A DNA stretch of 64,000 bases from Himantopus leucocephalus (GCA_003993805.1 RSEF01000021.1:313610-377609); one strand, 5' to 3'; numbered from the stretch's first letter, positions 1-54,144 are shown. The notes: generated from the sequence alone by a model not told the origin. A program made the numbers and translations.

Positions 1-40137
<40,137 letters not shown>

Positions 40138-40283
40138 AATACTCTTCGTGCTAACAAGACATGCCATGCACTCGTTAGATTTCTTTCTTAGAAAACTCAT
40201 TCCCCCCCCCCTTGCCCTTTTCTGTTACGTCACGTCACAATTTGCATTCAATACTATCCATGCAACGCCATCTTCTCCCCATG

Positions 40284-40289
40284 AATAAA
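40284..40289 (+). terminator. CAPZB: Proximal CAPZB polyadenylation signal
   Basis: Canonical AATAAA, about 150 nt after the beta2 stop codon. Confidence 0.6.
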
Positions 40290-40854
40290 GCTGTACAAAC
40301 TTTTTCAGTCTCTGAGGCCTACTTTGCACCACATTTTACTATTGAGACCTTAGGCTACGTTTCTGTAGAAGTCCATGTATTTTTTTGCTCCCTCCCTCTC
40401 TCTTCCACCCTCCCCCATTTATATGCATAAACACGGATCATTGTTTGTCTTTTCCTCCCCACCCCCCTCCTGCCTTTTCTTACATTGGTGTAAAAAATGT
40501 AAAACAAAAATTTATTAAATACTGTGGTGTGTGAAAGAGGAAGAACTGGAAAAAAAAAAGTAATAAAAAAAAAAAAAATCTATTCCACGTACGTTTGGGG
40601 GCTGGGCACGGGGGCTGGCGGCGGGAGGGAGGGACGAGAGGGTGTTCCTCGGTGTTGTACTATACTGACTAAACCAGATTTGGAAGGAGACGGTGATTAG
40701 GAGACCTGCTGAAAGTTCTGCTCTTCTATAGCCTGGTTCCAAGGCGCTTTTCTGTCAATTTTTATGGAATGCAAAAGGGGTTTTTGTTTTGATTTTGTTC
40801 TTTTTGTAAAGCTTAAATTGAATCTACATCTGATACTTGAGCCTCCATACTAAA

Positions 40855-40860
40855 AATAAA
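40855..40860 (+). terminator. CAPZB: Distal CAPZB polyadenylation signal
   Basis: Canonical AATAAA about 720 nt after the beta2 stop, next to an A-rich tract. This is a plausible end of the longest CAPZB transcript. Confidence 0.6.
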
Positions 40861-43800
40861 TGAAAAAAAAAAAAAGAAAAAAAGACAAACAAAAAATAAA
40901 AATAAAAAAAAATCCCAGGAAGCAGTGTGTGCGGTTGGTGTCCTCCTTATTTCTCTTTCCTTCCTGCAGCGTTACGTGGGGTTTGTGCTGTAAATGCTTT
41001 CCCTTGTGGCAACGGGCAGCAGTGGCTCTGGCTGGAGGTAGGTAGGTGTGTGCTTGAAAACAGAGGCAAAGAGCCGTTGGACTATGTGGCTGCAGAAAGC
41101 AAGAAAGCTCTTTTTTTTGCCTTTTTTCCCCTGAAAAAGCTGAAAGGTGTTTTGTTTTAAAGAGGGTGTGATGTACAGCTGCTCTTTGCCTGTGGAGCGT
41201 TACCTGGCTCCGGTACTCATTCACCTGCTGTGTTTCTAAAATGCTGGCACTGGGACGCTGACGTCCCGCTGCCGGGACTGATGCTTCAGGCATGCAGCAA
41301 CCGGGGAGCAGATGTGTTTAGAGGAGAAGGGTTATTACTCCAGCTTTACTGGGGGTGTTACAAAGAGTCCGGGAGGGGGCACCTGTGTGTTGAAACGCTC
41401 CGGTGGGCAGGGGAGAGGCGTTTTGGTTTGCTCGGCAGTTTGAGGTGGATGGTTCACCCAAAAGGTCCTTCTCCGCTTGGTCCCTATGGGATTTGGAACC
41501 TCATCCAGGCTTTCCCCCTCTTTAAACCCTCGGTGGTCAGAGGGACCGCGTGCAGCTTCAGCTCCACGCCCTCCTTCAATGTGCTTTGCTTAAAAAACTT
41601 ACTCCTAGCAAAATGGAGAAAGCAAATTCCTGGCCGAGGCCGTTGGAATTAGCCTGGGGGTGAACCTATGTAAATTGAGACTGTTGGCATGAATATTGAT
41701 TAATGTGCTCTAATTTTGCTTTTTCTAATGTGACCTATTTCCTATCCAGATATCTGCAAGTGATTACGGTCCCATGCCGGAGCGTTTTCCCGGGAGCCTC
41801 TGGTCCGTGGTGCAGCTCGTGGGACGCAGGCTGGCAGGGGCACGTGCGGTCCTGCCTCAGAGCCGGCATCCCCGAGGGGAACACGGTCAGAACTTGTCAT
41901 CGTCGTCTCTTGGTTCTGTGCGAGGAAAAACCTTTTCTGAAGCGGGAGATAAGTTTGCGTGAACTCTTGAAGCTTGGGAGAGAGCGTGTTGGCCCTGGAG
42001 TGGGGAGACTCAGGGTTCCTCTCGCCTGTTTCCAGTTGTTGCCTGCTGAAGTTTTTGGGGGGTTTATTTTCCTTCCCCAAAGCCATCTCTGTGCACACCA
42101 GCCAAAAATGGAATCGCCTCATCTTGGATAAATTTAAGGCCTCGGCTTGGGGTACGCAGAGACGCCCCAATTGCATGTGTGCAGGGATACACCCTGTCTG
42201 CAGAGCCCTCCCACGGGTACGGCCTGCAGGACAGATGCGATCGCAGCAGCATTTTATTCCTCTTCTCCCCTCAAACGTGATGGTTTGGGTGCTGACCCGT
42301 GGCTTTGGCTTGGCTGCTCCGGCCCCCAGCCTACCGCCGCGTTGTGCTCTCACTCCGGGACGCGTCGCTTCTGGTCTGTGTCTTTCCTGGTTTAACGCTC
42401 GCCTCTGTGCGGTCTCTGGGGACAGGGCTGCGTTACAGTCTCAGGGGGGTGACAACCGCAGCAACAGCCTCTCTGTGACACGATTTTCCATCCACCACCA
42501 CCATGGCTGCTGGCACGTAAACATATATATGTATTTTTACCTCCTTATATTAGAGGTTGTTTTCCCGGCTTTAAGAACAGCTTTTGGTGAGCTGGTACAT
42601 GGCAATTAGTGTCACGGACCTTCATTTCCACAAGGGAGGTGTGCCAAATCCCAGCCTATCCCCCTGCGGAGGTCAGCTCAGTAAATCTCAGTAAACCAGC
42701 TGTGCCTTCCCCAGCGCTTCAGGACTGAGCTAGCCAACGTGAGCCCAGGTTAAAATACACTCCTCGAATAAAACCAAGCCCCCGGGGCTTTATCTGTGAT
42801 AAATAGGTATCGAGGTCTGACGAAGCAGGGCTTTCTGTCATGCCAGGAATCTGCTCGTGGATATATTAGTGCTGGATGGGAATTGTTTTTCTGCAATTCC
42901 TCGGGAAAGACAGCAGAGGCTGGGGGAGAGGCGAGCAGCCTCATCGCCCGCCAGCCTGGAAGGGAAAGATTGTGAATTCATGGAGTGAAAAACTCAGCAG
43001 CTTTGTTCAAGGGGCTCCGAGAGCCTGAAAAATGCTTTTTGTTTCCAAAAACGAATGGGTCAGCTCCAAATACTGGCACGGCTTGTGTTTTAATTAACCC
43101 GCTGTTGCAGTTTGAGATGCATAGGGTAGTCTGGCTCCCGTTTCACCAACAATCGAGGCTGTAATTGCGGAGCTGTGGCTTGGCTTCCTCGCTGTGAGGA
43201 CGAAGCAGGGAGGAGGGTGACTTCCTCGGGAAGGACAAATATCACAGGACTGGCTGAGGAATCGTAAATGGCTGAGGAATCGTAAATTAATGATAACGTA
43301 GCTAAAGAAAGCCACGAGGGGCACGGAGTGGGGCGCTGCATGGGTGGGCAGCGGGGAAGCGCCGGGTACTGGGAAAGCAGTTGGAGAGGGAGAAAAGGGG
43401 AGCAAAAGGAAGAGCTAAGAGCAACTGCAGGAAAAGGAAAGGTCTTGCTTTTAAAAGGACAAGCTGCGTTAGCTTTTCTTGAAGGGCCTACAAGCTTCAG
43501 ACGATTTCCTCTTGCTTGCCCAGCGCAACTGAGCGGCTCCTCCCCAGCAGAAATAGCTCAGCGCCTGGGATGGAGCTGGGCTGAGGCAGCCACGAGGGCT
43601 GCGCCACCGCTCCCCCTGCCCACCCGAAAGCTCCTCTCCTGCCGCGGACACGGCTTTTCCCAAAACGCCGCTGCTTCCAGTCCTCCTGCGGTCAAGGAGC
43701 CACTGTGCTGGTGTGCAGGGCTCCCAGCAGGCGACAAATTCATCAGTGTTGGGGATAAATTCATCAAGGAGAGAGGGCAGGACCAAAAACCAGACCAGGC

Positions 43801-44581
43801 AGAGAGGCAGCATCTTCTGCCTGGGTAACTGCCTCCGCAGCTAACCAGAAAGCGATGGAGCAACTTCCCCAAGAAATCCATGCAAATAAAACGCAGGTGA
43901 GGCAAAAAAGGAGAAGTCAGAGAAATGGGGACTGTGAGACACATTACGGAAGAGGCAGGAGCTGCCAGACAAACTGACAAAATAACACTAGAGGCACGTG
44001 GGGCATCGACTTGTTTTATAGACGTGTGAGCTGTGCTAATTAAAATAGGTATGTGTGGACCGAAACACTTTGGTTACGCTGCTCCTTCCTTCCGAGCTGG
44101 TTCCAGCCAGTGCCATATATTCCAGAAAGAGCTGAGCGCTGGAGACGTGAGGCCCACGGGGGTAAGTGGTGCGCATGTTCGTGGCAGATCGGTTGTCTCT
44201 GTCCCCTCCCCACAGCCCTTTAGGCTCTTCCCATGTTTGCCAGTGCCGGGGAAGCTCCAGCTCACCCCTGAGAGACAGGACGTAAAGCAGAAGTGACCGA
44301 GCTCAGCTGCGGGGCATAAGAGCAGCAAAGAGCAACCTTTTGAGGTATCAAATAATTCCCTGTTTATCCCGATAGCATCATTGGTATCAAAAAGGCACGA
44401 GGTCTCTCAGCAGCATCCTTTGCCACCCGGCTGGGCTTAGCGTCTTAGCAGCACATGTCACCCACTGGCTCGGGTCCTCTTCTCCCAACAGCCACCAGGA
44501 AGGAGGGGCCGGTTTGCCCATCGTTAAGGCCAGCGTTCTCACCGGCATCATCCCGTTCTCACTCCGGGGCAGGTCCCTTCG
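40861..44581. other. Intergenic region between the convergent CAPZB and SLC66A1 3' ends
   Basis: No exon of a known gene was recognised. The right part must hold the SLC66A1 3'UTR on the minus strand. Candidate minus-strand polyadenylation signals are ATTAAA at 43089-43094 and AATAAA at 42252-42257 and 42063-42068, but none is decisive. A short tandem duplication of GCTGAGGAATCGTAAAT lies near 43254-43287. Open frames of about 200 codons here occur on both strands in GC-rich sequence and look like chance. Confidence 0.6.
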
Positions 44582-44680
44582 TCAGCTCTCCACACTGTCG
44601 CCCTGCCTGCCAAGAAGAGCATCCCTCTCTTCGCGGGTACCGGACCTTCCTCTCTGATAAGCAAGGAACTGGAAGGAGAT
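44582..44680 (-). CDS. SLC66A1: SLC66A1 last coding exon, residues 275-306
   Basis: The acceptor is ttcttctcag. It encodes ISFQFLAYQRGRSGTREER, then DALLGRQGDSVES and TGA (44584-44582). ISFQFLAYQR aligns with ISIQFLVYRR of the human protein; the tail is otherwise divergent but keeps ExxxLL. It is placed by similarity and phase, with a good polypyrimidine tract. Confidence 0.88.
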   Translation of the reverse strand: MSFQFLAYQRGRSGTREERDALLGRQGDSVES

Positions 44681-47600
44681 CTGAGAAGAAGTTAAGGCTC
44701 TTCACTCAAGCAAGGGTGGATCTACATGACGCGTTGGGTCTCACCACCCGAAAAAAGGCCGTTTGTGCCAGGAGAGGTGGAAACCGGACAACGAATTTAA
44801 TGCAAATAAGGGTCTGAAGCATTCAGCTGTTGGTTGCAACACCGTAAATGACTCACCGGCACGTGGCTGAGCAAGAACAGCTCAAAACCAACCACTGAGT
44901 AGCAACAACTCACCCGCTCCTGTGTAACCCTGCCTGCCCCAAGACAGGATCCCTCCCTGCAAAGCCTTGCCGGCGGGATGCGATCCCAGAGGGAAGTGTT
45001 GGCGGGGAAAGGATACAACCATGTCGAGGGAAAGGACGCCCAGGCTGCCCACCAGCCAGGGGAGGTGGTGCAGGACGTAGTCGCCTTCGCCTTGCCCCGG
45101 CTCCGGGTTCTTCAGGAGGACGCTGAGGCCGTAGAGCGTGTTCCCCAGCATCACCAGGGCAAAGAGGGAGTAGGAGACCCCGCTGGTGGATTTCCTCTTG
45201 TACTGGAAAAAAGGGGGCCAGAGAGAGAAGGTTGGGTGCAGGTCTCTGAAATCTCACTAGAAAGTGGTATTAATCACCCTCCCACACAAAAAAAAAAACC
45301 CACTGAAGAAAAAAGGTGGTGACTCAATGCCAAGAGCCTTTTAGTTCCCCTTTTCCTTGTAATTAAAGACAAAATGAAAGTCCCCACCCTCAAAATGTCG
45401 GTATGTTAAAGGGAGGGGAGAAAAATTAATCAGGCTTTGGAGGGGAAATACAGAAAAATAGTCCCTTATGAAATGATCCGAGACAGGGACCTGGGACCTC
45501 TGAGCAAAGAGGAGAAAGATGATCCCGCTGCCCCTCTTCAATCTGAAATCTCAGGAGCCCAGGGGGTCCCCAGGACCGGGCTACCATCCTCCTCTGCCCA
45601 CACGCTTACGTTCGTGTAGATCTGGGGGACTCGGGAGCACAGGTACAGCACGGAGGAGATGGAGCCAATAGTGAAGCCAACGATCTCGCTCCTGCTGAAA
45701 GGCTGCAAGGCAAGGAGGGGGGATCACAAGCAGGCCCTGTGTTTTTGGAGACGCGCTTACCACCCACGTGCGAGACAACAGCGGGGCCAAAACTCAGCCT
45801 TTGATTTCCCCATCTATCCCTCACCCCACCTGAACACTAAGGGGGATCACGGTGGTCCACGTGCCCACCCCAGAGTTTATCTTCTCTCCCCCATCACCCA
45901 GATTCAGGAACCAGCTCACCTTTGACCCAAGCTCATCCCCGTGAGCGGAGAGCAGAGACCTCCCTTTAAACGTCACCAGGTCCTGTGCTGCGGCAGCACC
46001 CCTGCCCAGGAAGGAGACGGTCGACACCATCCCCAGGGAAAGGAAGACGAAGGCTGCGTTGATTGGGGTGGCAACTGTGGGGAGTCAAGCAGAGGCTGGT
46101 TAGCGCGGGGCTCCTCCATCAGCCCCCGGTGCAGCCCAGCAGCCGCGGTGGGTGCGGAGACCTTCAAGCTCTCCCTTATCTCTGCGGCAACACAACCAGC
46201 ACCAAGTAACTCAGGCAATAGCTGCTGCAGGCGTTTTATCTCACAGCGATATGGGCAATTCGTAAGTTATCAGGGAGGAAACTGCTCCTATCTCAGCAGA
46301 TTGAGAGCATTTGAGTTTCTTTGGGCTTAGGGCTCTTAAAAATCATCCACCCCCCCAGTCTAAAAGCTTTTCACTGTCTTAACTCACAACAGTGCACGTT
46401 CAAATCCCTGCCAGACCAAGCCCTGCTTTGACAGCAAGACTTGTATTATATTCTGTAAAGAAGCTCTCCCGCGTTAACGAAACTGTATCATCCAAGGGCC
46501 AAATCTCAATTGGTTTAATAAATTCAAATGGCTTTAATAAGTTAAATAGTTTTCAGGGCCCAAAGGGATGCCTGTTTGGAGTTCACAGAAAGCTGCAACG
46601 CTAAAAAGTGGATGTTCTCTTGCTGTTTAAGCCTTGCAAGAACTGTCCAGGTTCCCTTTTTACTCCATTTGAACAGGGAGGAACTTCTCCATCGTGTCAA
46701 GGCTGCCGTTACTTGCAAGAGGAGCACTGATCCCGAAACAGCCGGAAAACTTCACCCCTTCTCTTAAAGTGCTGGCCTGAGATTCAAGAGATCTGGCTGT
46801 GGATTCCAGCTCCAAGACAGAGACACTGCGTAGCTGCAGGTAAGTAATTTCTTTCTATACTTAATGCAACTCACAGCAGGTTTATTTTCAACCCGGACAC
46901 TGCACATGGCAGTTTGCAGGGTGTCCTGGTTTCAGCTGGGAAAGAGTTAATCTTTTTCTAGTGATTGCTGTGAAAGGCATGTCAATAATACCTATTGTTT
47001 TTAGTTGTTGCTAAGTGATGTTTACACTATTCAAGGACTTTTTTCAGCTTCCCATAGCAGCATAGACAGAAGGATGGAAGGGCCAAAGGAATATTCCATA
47101 CCATAGCTGTTACGCTCAGTATAAAAATGGGGGTTGGCCCGGGGGGTAAATCTGCTCAGGACGGTGCCAATTCACCAGGTGGTGAGAGTGACCCGTGTCA
47201 TTAATACTGTTATTTTTCCTTGTCTGTTGTTTCTATTGAACTGTCTTTATCTCAACCCACGAGTTTATTTTCCTCCCTTTCCCCTCCTTTTTTCCTTTCT
47301 TGCGGGGGTGGGAAAAGGAGGGGAGGGAGCGAGCAGCTGCGTGGTTCTAGTTGCCGGCTGGGGTTAAACCCCGACACAGGGGTTTGCAGAAGGGCCAGGC
47401 ATGGCCAGGAGCTATTTGTGGCTTTCACAGGCATTCAGGTTACCGAAGAAAAAAAAACTAGCACGCAATAGGAGGCATCTAACAGCTGCATCAACACCTC
47501 TGCAAAGCATTTCTGCCCCAACGCTTCTCCCCCAGGGATTGTTTCCCCTCCTGGCTCCGCAGCCTGGGACAAGCCAGCCCGAAAGACGTGCCAAGGGGAG

Positions 47601-49072
47601 CGCACGGTCCCTCCGCCCTGTAGCCCCAACTCACGTCCTCCGCCCCGGTTCTTCACTTTGTAGTAGCAGTAGAGAGACAGCATCACCAGGTCTGCCAGCA
47701 CGTAGTAAATCGCCGTGTAAACCTGCGGGGAGAAGGATGGGTTGGTCCTACCTCCCGAAAGGCTTCCAGCTCATGGCTGGGATGAGCCAGCATCCTGGGG
47801 CATGGCATCGCATCCCTGGGGAGAAGGGAGCATCCCTGGGGGGGGAAAAGTGAGCATCCCCGGGGCATGGAGAAGGAAGGAGCATCCCAGGGGAGGGAGC
47901 AAAAGGGAGCATCCCTGGGGAGGGGAGAAGAAAGGCAGCATCAGCCGGAGGGGGGAGAAGGAAGGGAGAATCCCTGGGCCATTCGGGTCCCTGGTTGCCA
48001 GTGTGGATTAAGCAGCACCCATCCCATCCCTCCTCCCTGGAGTTGGGGGTGTTTGAGAGCTGACCCAGGCCCAGCGAGTCAGTCGGTACCTGCAGTGGCA
48101 ACTGATCAGCCAGGAAGGAACCGATGAGGTTTAGGAGGTCTCCACCCAGCCATCCCAGCAGGAAATATATGGAGAGAGCTCGGTCCATGATGCCCGTTTT
48201 GCAGGCTTGGTAAAACTGCCTGCAAGAGAGACAGTCAGGCAGAGGCACAAACCATAACCCCCACCTGGTTCAGCACTACCTGGAAACCATCCCCAGGCTT
48301 CCCTGGTGCTCCCACCTGGACCATTTCACAATTGCCACCCACCCAAAGCACTCGGGGAAGGGATGAAAAGCAAAGATTTCCTCCAGCAAAGCCACGTGTG
48401 CCCCTGCAAACTGGCCCCCATAATTAGTCCTGTGACCCACTAGGTGCTTGCAGCATCCCGCAGGGCTCAAGCCCTCGTGATCTGTCCTCTCGTGTGGGGG
48501 CAGAAACCTCCTCTCTGGTTACGAAATAATCTGATGATACACTGAGACTGAGTGGGACTCCCCACGCCCCCCTCTGCCACAGTTGTCCCCAGCACTTCCA
48601 AGAAGCCCAGGGCTGCTGGAAACATTTCTTCCGCACGTATGACCTGCAATGACTGCATTGCAGTTGGCTTACGTGGGTTATTACAGCTGCCAAGCATAAT
48701 AATAACAATATAATAACAAACAAGGCTTTGGGGCTTTACTGCCTGCTCCCTCTCCTCCTGTTAAACCCAAATTTTCCAAGCCCAGATTGCTTTTGCTGGG
48801 TGGATTTAATAATTCAGGCAGCTTCCCCTTGAAATTTGATTTTTAGGAGAGGGGTGTTGTACCAAGGGAAGTGCTCGGCCGGGTTTTGGGAGTGATACTT
48901 ACGGAAAAGAGGCAGCTGCGAAGCAGAAAATGGAAACCAGACCCAGGATGACGCTGGCGATGTCCCGGCCGTCCTGAGCACATTCGTTGAACATGTCCAT
49001 CACCCAGCGGGAGCCGTTGGGACAGTCGGAAAGATTCCCGGGTGGGAGACCCCTCCAGCGCTGCGCAGCCAT
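44582..49072 (-). CDS. SLC66A1: Lysosomal cationic amino-acid exporter, PQ-loop protein SLC66A1 (PQLC2)
   Basis: SLC66A1 exports arginine, lysine and histidine from lysosomes and, in mammals, recruits the C9orf72-SMCR8-WDR41 complex. Coding exons on the minus strand, in order, are 48903-49072, 48090-48219, 47635-47722, 45920-46074, 45610-45702, 45017-45202 and 44582-44680. All are GT-AG with consistent phases, giving 306 aa (human about 291). The two PQ-loop motifs are visible as SFPQFYQACKTG (P57-Q58) and SRVPQIYTNYKRKS. The conserved blocks FLLGWLGGD.LNLIGSF and LHHLPWLVGSLGVL fit the seven-helix fold. The lumenal N-terminus has two sequons (NLS, NGS). The C-terminal tail has an acidic dileucine motif (ERDALL, E292 to L297), the expected lysosomal sorting signal. 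The start ATG sits in CAGCCATGG, a strong Kozak context. Introns longer than 300 bp hold only the solo LTR and the minisatellite listed separately. Confidence 0.95.
45017..45202 (-). CDS. SLC66A1: SLC66A1 coding exon, residues 213-274
   Basis: The acceptor is ttttttccag. It encodes YKRKSTSGVSYSLFALVMLG, then NTLYGLSVLLKNPEPGQGEG, then DYVLHHLPWLVGSLGVLSLD, and ends MV before the donor GTATCC. An alternative donor 3 nt upstream (GTTGTA) would drop Val274. The chosen site gives better alignment to the human DTIIS junction. Confidence 0.92.
45610..45702 (-). CDS. SLC66A1: SLC66A1 coding exon, residues 182-212 (second PQ loop)
   Basis: 31 codons, phase 0 at both ends: PFSRSEIVGFTIGSISSVLY, then LCSRVPQIYTN, before GTAAGC. 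It contains the second PQ-loop motif, where Pro-Gln acts as a hinge in the transport cycle. Confidence 0.94.
45920..46074 (-). CDS. SLC66A1: SLC66A1 coding exon, residues 130-181
   Basis: The acceptor is ccccacag. The exon completes Leu130 and reads ATPINAAFVFLSLGMVSTVS, then FLGRGAAAAQDLVTFKGRSL, and ends GSK before GTGAGC. It matches the human PINSVLLFLMGMA and RGRALLSV blocks; the lumenal loop between them is poorly conserved. Confidence 0.92.
46922..47376 (+). mobile_element. Solo LTR of an avian endogenous retrovirus (ERVL-like)
   Basis: 455 bp bounded by TGTCCTGG and CCCCGACA, with terminal TGTC/GACA, and flanked by a perfect 5-bp duplication CAGGG (46917-46921 and 47377-47381). Inside are a TATAAAAA promoter element at 47120-47127, the 'aaactgtctttatctcaaccc.cgag' type polyadenylation region (ATTGAA replacing the usual signal at 47235-47240), a purine-rich stretch, and 'gttgccggctgggg.taaacc' near the end. 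There is no internal viral sequence, so it is a recombined solo LTR. It sits in an SLC66A1 intron in antisense. The family name is from memory. Confidence 0.88.
47635..47722 (-). CDS. SLC66A1: SLC66A1 coding exon, residues 101-130
   Basis: The acceptor is ccccgcag. It encodes VYTAIYYVLADLVMLSLYCY, then YKVKNRGGG, plus the first base of Leu130, before the donor GTGAGT. It aligns with human TYTAVYYVLADLVMLTLYFYYK. Confidence 0.94.
47788..47980. repeat. Purine-rich minisatellite in SLC66A1 intron
   Basis: About seven degenerate copies of a 22-30 bp unit of the form AGCATCCCTGGGGAGGGAGAAGG. The copies differ by small insertions. The array lies between the third and second coding exons of SLC66A1 and keeps frames open by chance on both strands. 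Confidence 0.8.
48090..48219 (-). CDS. SLC66A1: SLC66A1 coding exon, residues 57-100 (first PQ loop)
   Basis: The acceptor is tctcttgcag. It completes Pro57 of the first PQ motif and encodes QFYQACKTGIMDRALSIYFL, then LGWLGGDLLNLIGSFLADQL, then PLQ, before GTACCG. The intron splits the codon for the PQ-loop proline. Confidence 0.95.
48903..49072 (-). CDS. SLC66A1: SLC66A1 first coding exon, residues 1-57
   Basis: ATG at 49072. It encodes MAAQRWRGLPPGNLSDCPNG, then SRWVMDMFNECAQDGRDIAS, then VILGLVSIFCFAAASF, and ends CC of Pro57 before GTAAGT. NECAQDG and the FCFAA.SFPQ junction match the human protein. It has two lumenal N-glycosylation sequons. Confidence 0.94.
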
Positions 49073-49140
49073 GGCTGTCGGTGCTCAGCGCCGCCGAGGG
49101 GTGTTTATCAGCGTCTAGCAGCGAAATTGTTGGGATAACG

Positions 49141-49409
49141 CTGGGGAAAACGCAGTAAAAGAGGAAAAAATTAAATAACACTGGGGAAAAATATATCTAT
49201 ACTAGGAACATGCTCACGGCTCCTCCGGCTGTGGCTTGAAGCTGGCTCATATTGCAAAAAAAACCCCTCATTACCGGCTAATACACCTTTACGGCCTTAA
49301 TTTCGCGTCCGGTGGGATGACGCGAGCGGGAAAGCCGTCGGCCCCGCAGGATTTGGCGTCAAAGAAGAAATCGAACCCACCCGGCGCGTCCTGCGGAACA
49401 GGGACTTAC
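49141..49409 (-). other. SLC66A1: Predicted 5'UTR intron of SLC66A1
   Basis: On the minus strand GAAGGAAG/GTAAGTCCC at 49410/49409 is a near-ideal donor, and a long pyrimidine tract ending TTTTCCCCAG at 49141 is a near-ideal acceptor. Splicing them puts a 68-nt leader in front of the ATG at 49072 and a non-coding exon upstream of 49410. This is inferred from splice signals only. Confidence 0.6.
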
Positions 49410-49439
49410 CTTCCTTCTTTGGAGATTGGCTTTATTTTT

Positions 49440-49785
49440 ATTCAGAAAGCCACTGCTTTTTCGTAAACTTGAGGTTTTTCGGTTTTTTTGATTTTTTTTT
49501 TTTTAACTCCACAGCTTCTTCATAAACTCGCTGTTTTTCCTTTGCAAAACCTGCTGCTTTTTCGGATTCTCGCTGGTTTTCATCCAAATCCCCTGCTTTT
49601 TCGGGAAGTCGCCGGTTTCTCACAGATCTGCCGCTTTGGGGTGAAGTTACCGGTTTGGTTTTTTTTTTTTCGCGAACCCGCCGCTTTTTCNTTTTTTTTT
49701 TTTTTTTTTTTTTTTGCAAACCGGCTTTTTCGGAAACTTGCTGTTTTTCGTACAAACCCGCCTGCTCTTGGGGAGCCGCCCGGCG
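49440..49785. repeat. Degenerate tandem repeat in the SLC66A1/AKR7A2 head-to-head interval
   Basis: Roughly eight diverged copies of a 35-40 bp motif built from 'CTTTTTCGGAAACTCGC' and 'TGTTTTTCNNNCAAACCC', interrupted by T-runs. One T-run (49692-49715) begins next to an N at 49691. On the minus strand the array gives a lysine-rich open frame, which I take as low-complexity shadow. Confidence 0.75.
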
Positions 49786-49925
49786 GTTACCTCAGGGGAT
49801 CGGGGACGGACTCGGCGCGGCTGCACGGCGCATGCGCGACGGGACTTTGACACTCCCGGCGGGGCGGGGCGGGTGCTTTCCCCGCGGTCCGCGCTGGGCG
49901 CGCATGCGCAGTGGCGGCGGCGGCG
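49786..49925. promoter_or_regulatory. CpG-rich promoter zone of AKR7A2, probably shared with SLC66A1
   Basis: Very GC- and CpG-rich, with GGGGCGGGGCGGG (an Sp1-type box) near 49861-49873 and two GCGCATGCGC palindromes (49829-49838 and 49900-49909) that match the core of NRF1-type sites. No TATA box is visible. The two genes start head-to-head with 853 bp between their ATGs. The regulatory role is inferred. Confidence 0.6.
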
Positions 49926-53805
<3,880 letters not shown>

Positions 53806-54138
53806 AGACTAGGGTAGGCACAAGAAAGCGGGTGTTGAGGGGGTGGATAATGGAGCACAAGTCTCTCAGAGCTTGGGAGAGGTACTTATCCACCCTGCCC
53901 CTTTGAGCAACGTGTAAATGAGTTGAGATTTTTCCCTGTATTAATGAAGCTTTGTAGGATCCACTACCACTGTCAGCACTTATCGTGTTGGCCCATGCCT
54001 TATTCTTTCTCCCTTCATGGACCTTCAGCTCTATATAGCACACACTATGATTTAAAGATGCCGTTGATCGGGGAAAATGGACACATAACTGGATGAAGGC
54101 CCCAGTTCTGCTTTAATATATCTTAAATAATTACGTAC

Positions 54139-54144
54139 AATAAA
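54139..54144 (+). terminator. AKR7A2: AKR7A2 polyadenylation signal
   Basis: Canonical AATAAA 334 nt after the stop codon. It lies only 430 bp from the MRTO4 stop codon on the other strand, so the two 3'UTRs may overlap. Confidence 0.7.

Larger units (their letters stand above)
40138..40860 (+). other. CAPZB: CAPZB 3'UTR
   Basis: Pyrimidine-rich sequence after the beta2 stop with several candidate polyadenylation signals: AATAAA at 40284-40289, ATTAAA at 40514-40519, AATAAA at 40562-40567 and AATAAA at 40855-40860. The last is followed by A-rich sequence. Alternative 3' ends are therefore likely. Confidence 0.75.

Noticed and set aside
41742..42609. Two open frames of about 200 codons on opposite strands between CAPZB and SLC66A1
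   Set aside because: They overlap each other, have no recognisable domain or splice-bounded conservation, and lie in GC-rich sequence where stops are scarce.
43254..43287. Two-copy 17-bp duplication GCTGAGGAATCGTAAAT
   Set aside because: It is a simple local slippage event in intergenic sequence without further structure.
49438..49755. Lysine/glutamate-rich minus-strand open frame (SEKAG, EKQQV type repeats)
   Set aside because: It is the translation of the degenerate tandem repeat and poly-T, not a protein; it contains an N and homopolymer-encoded lysines.
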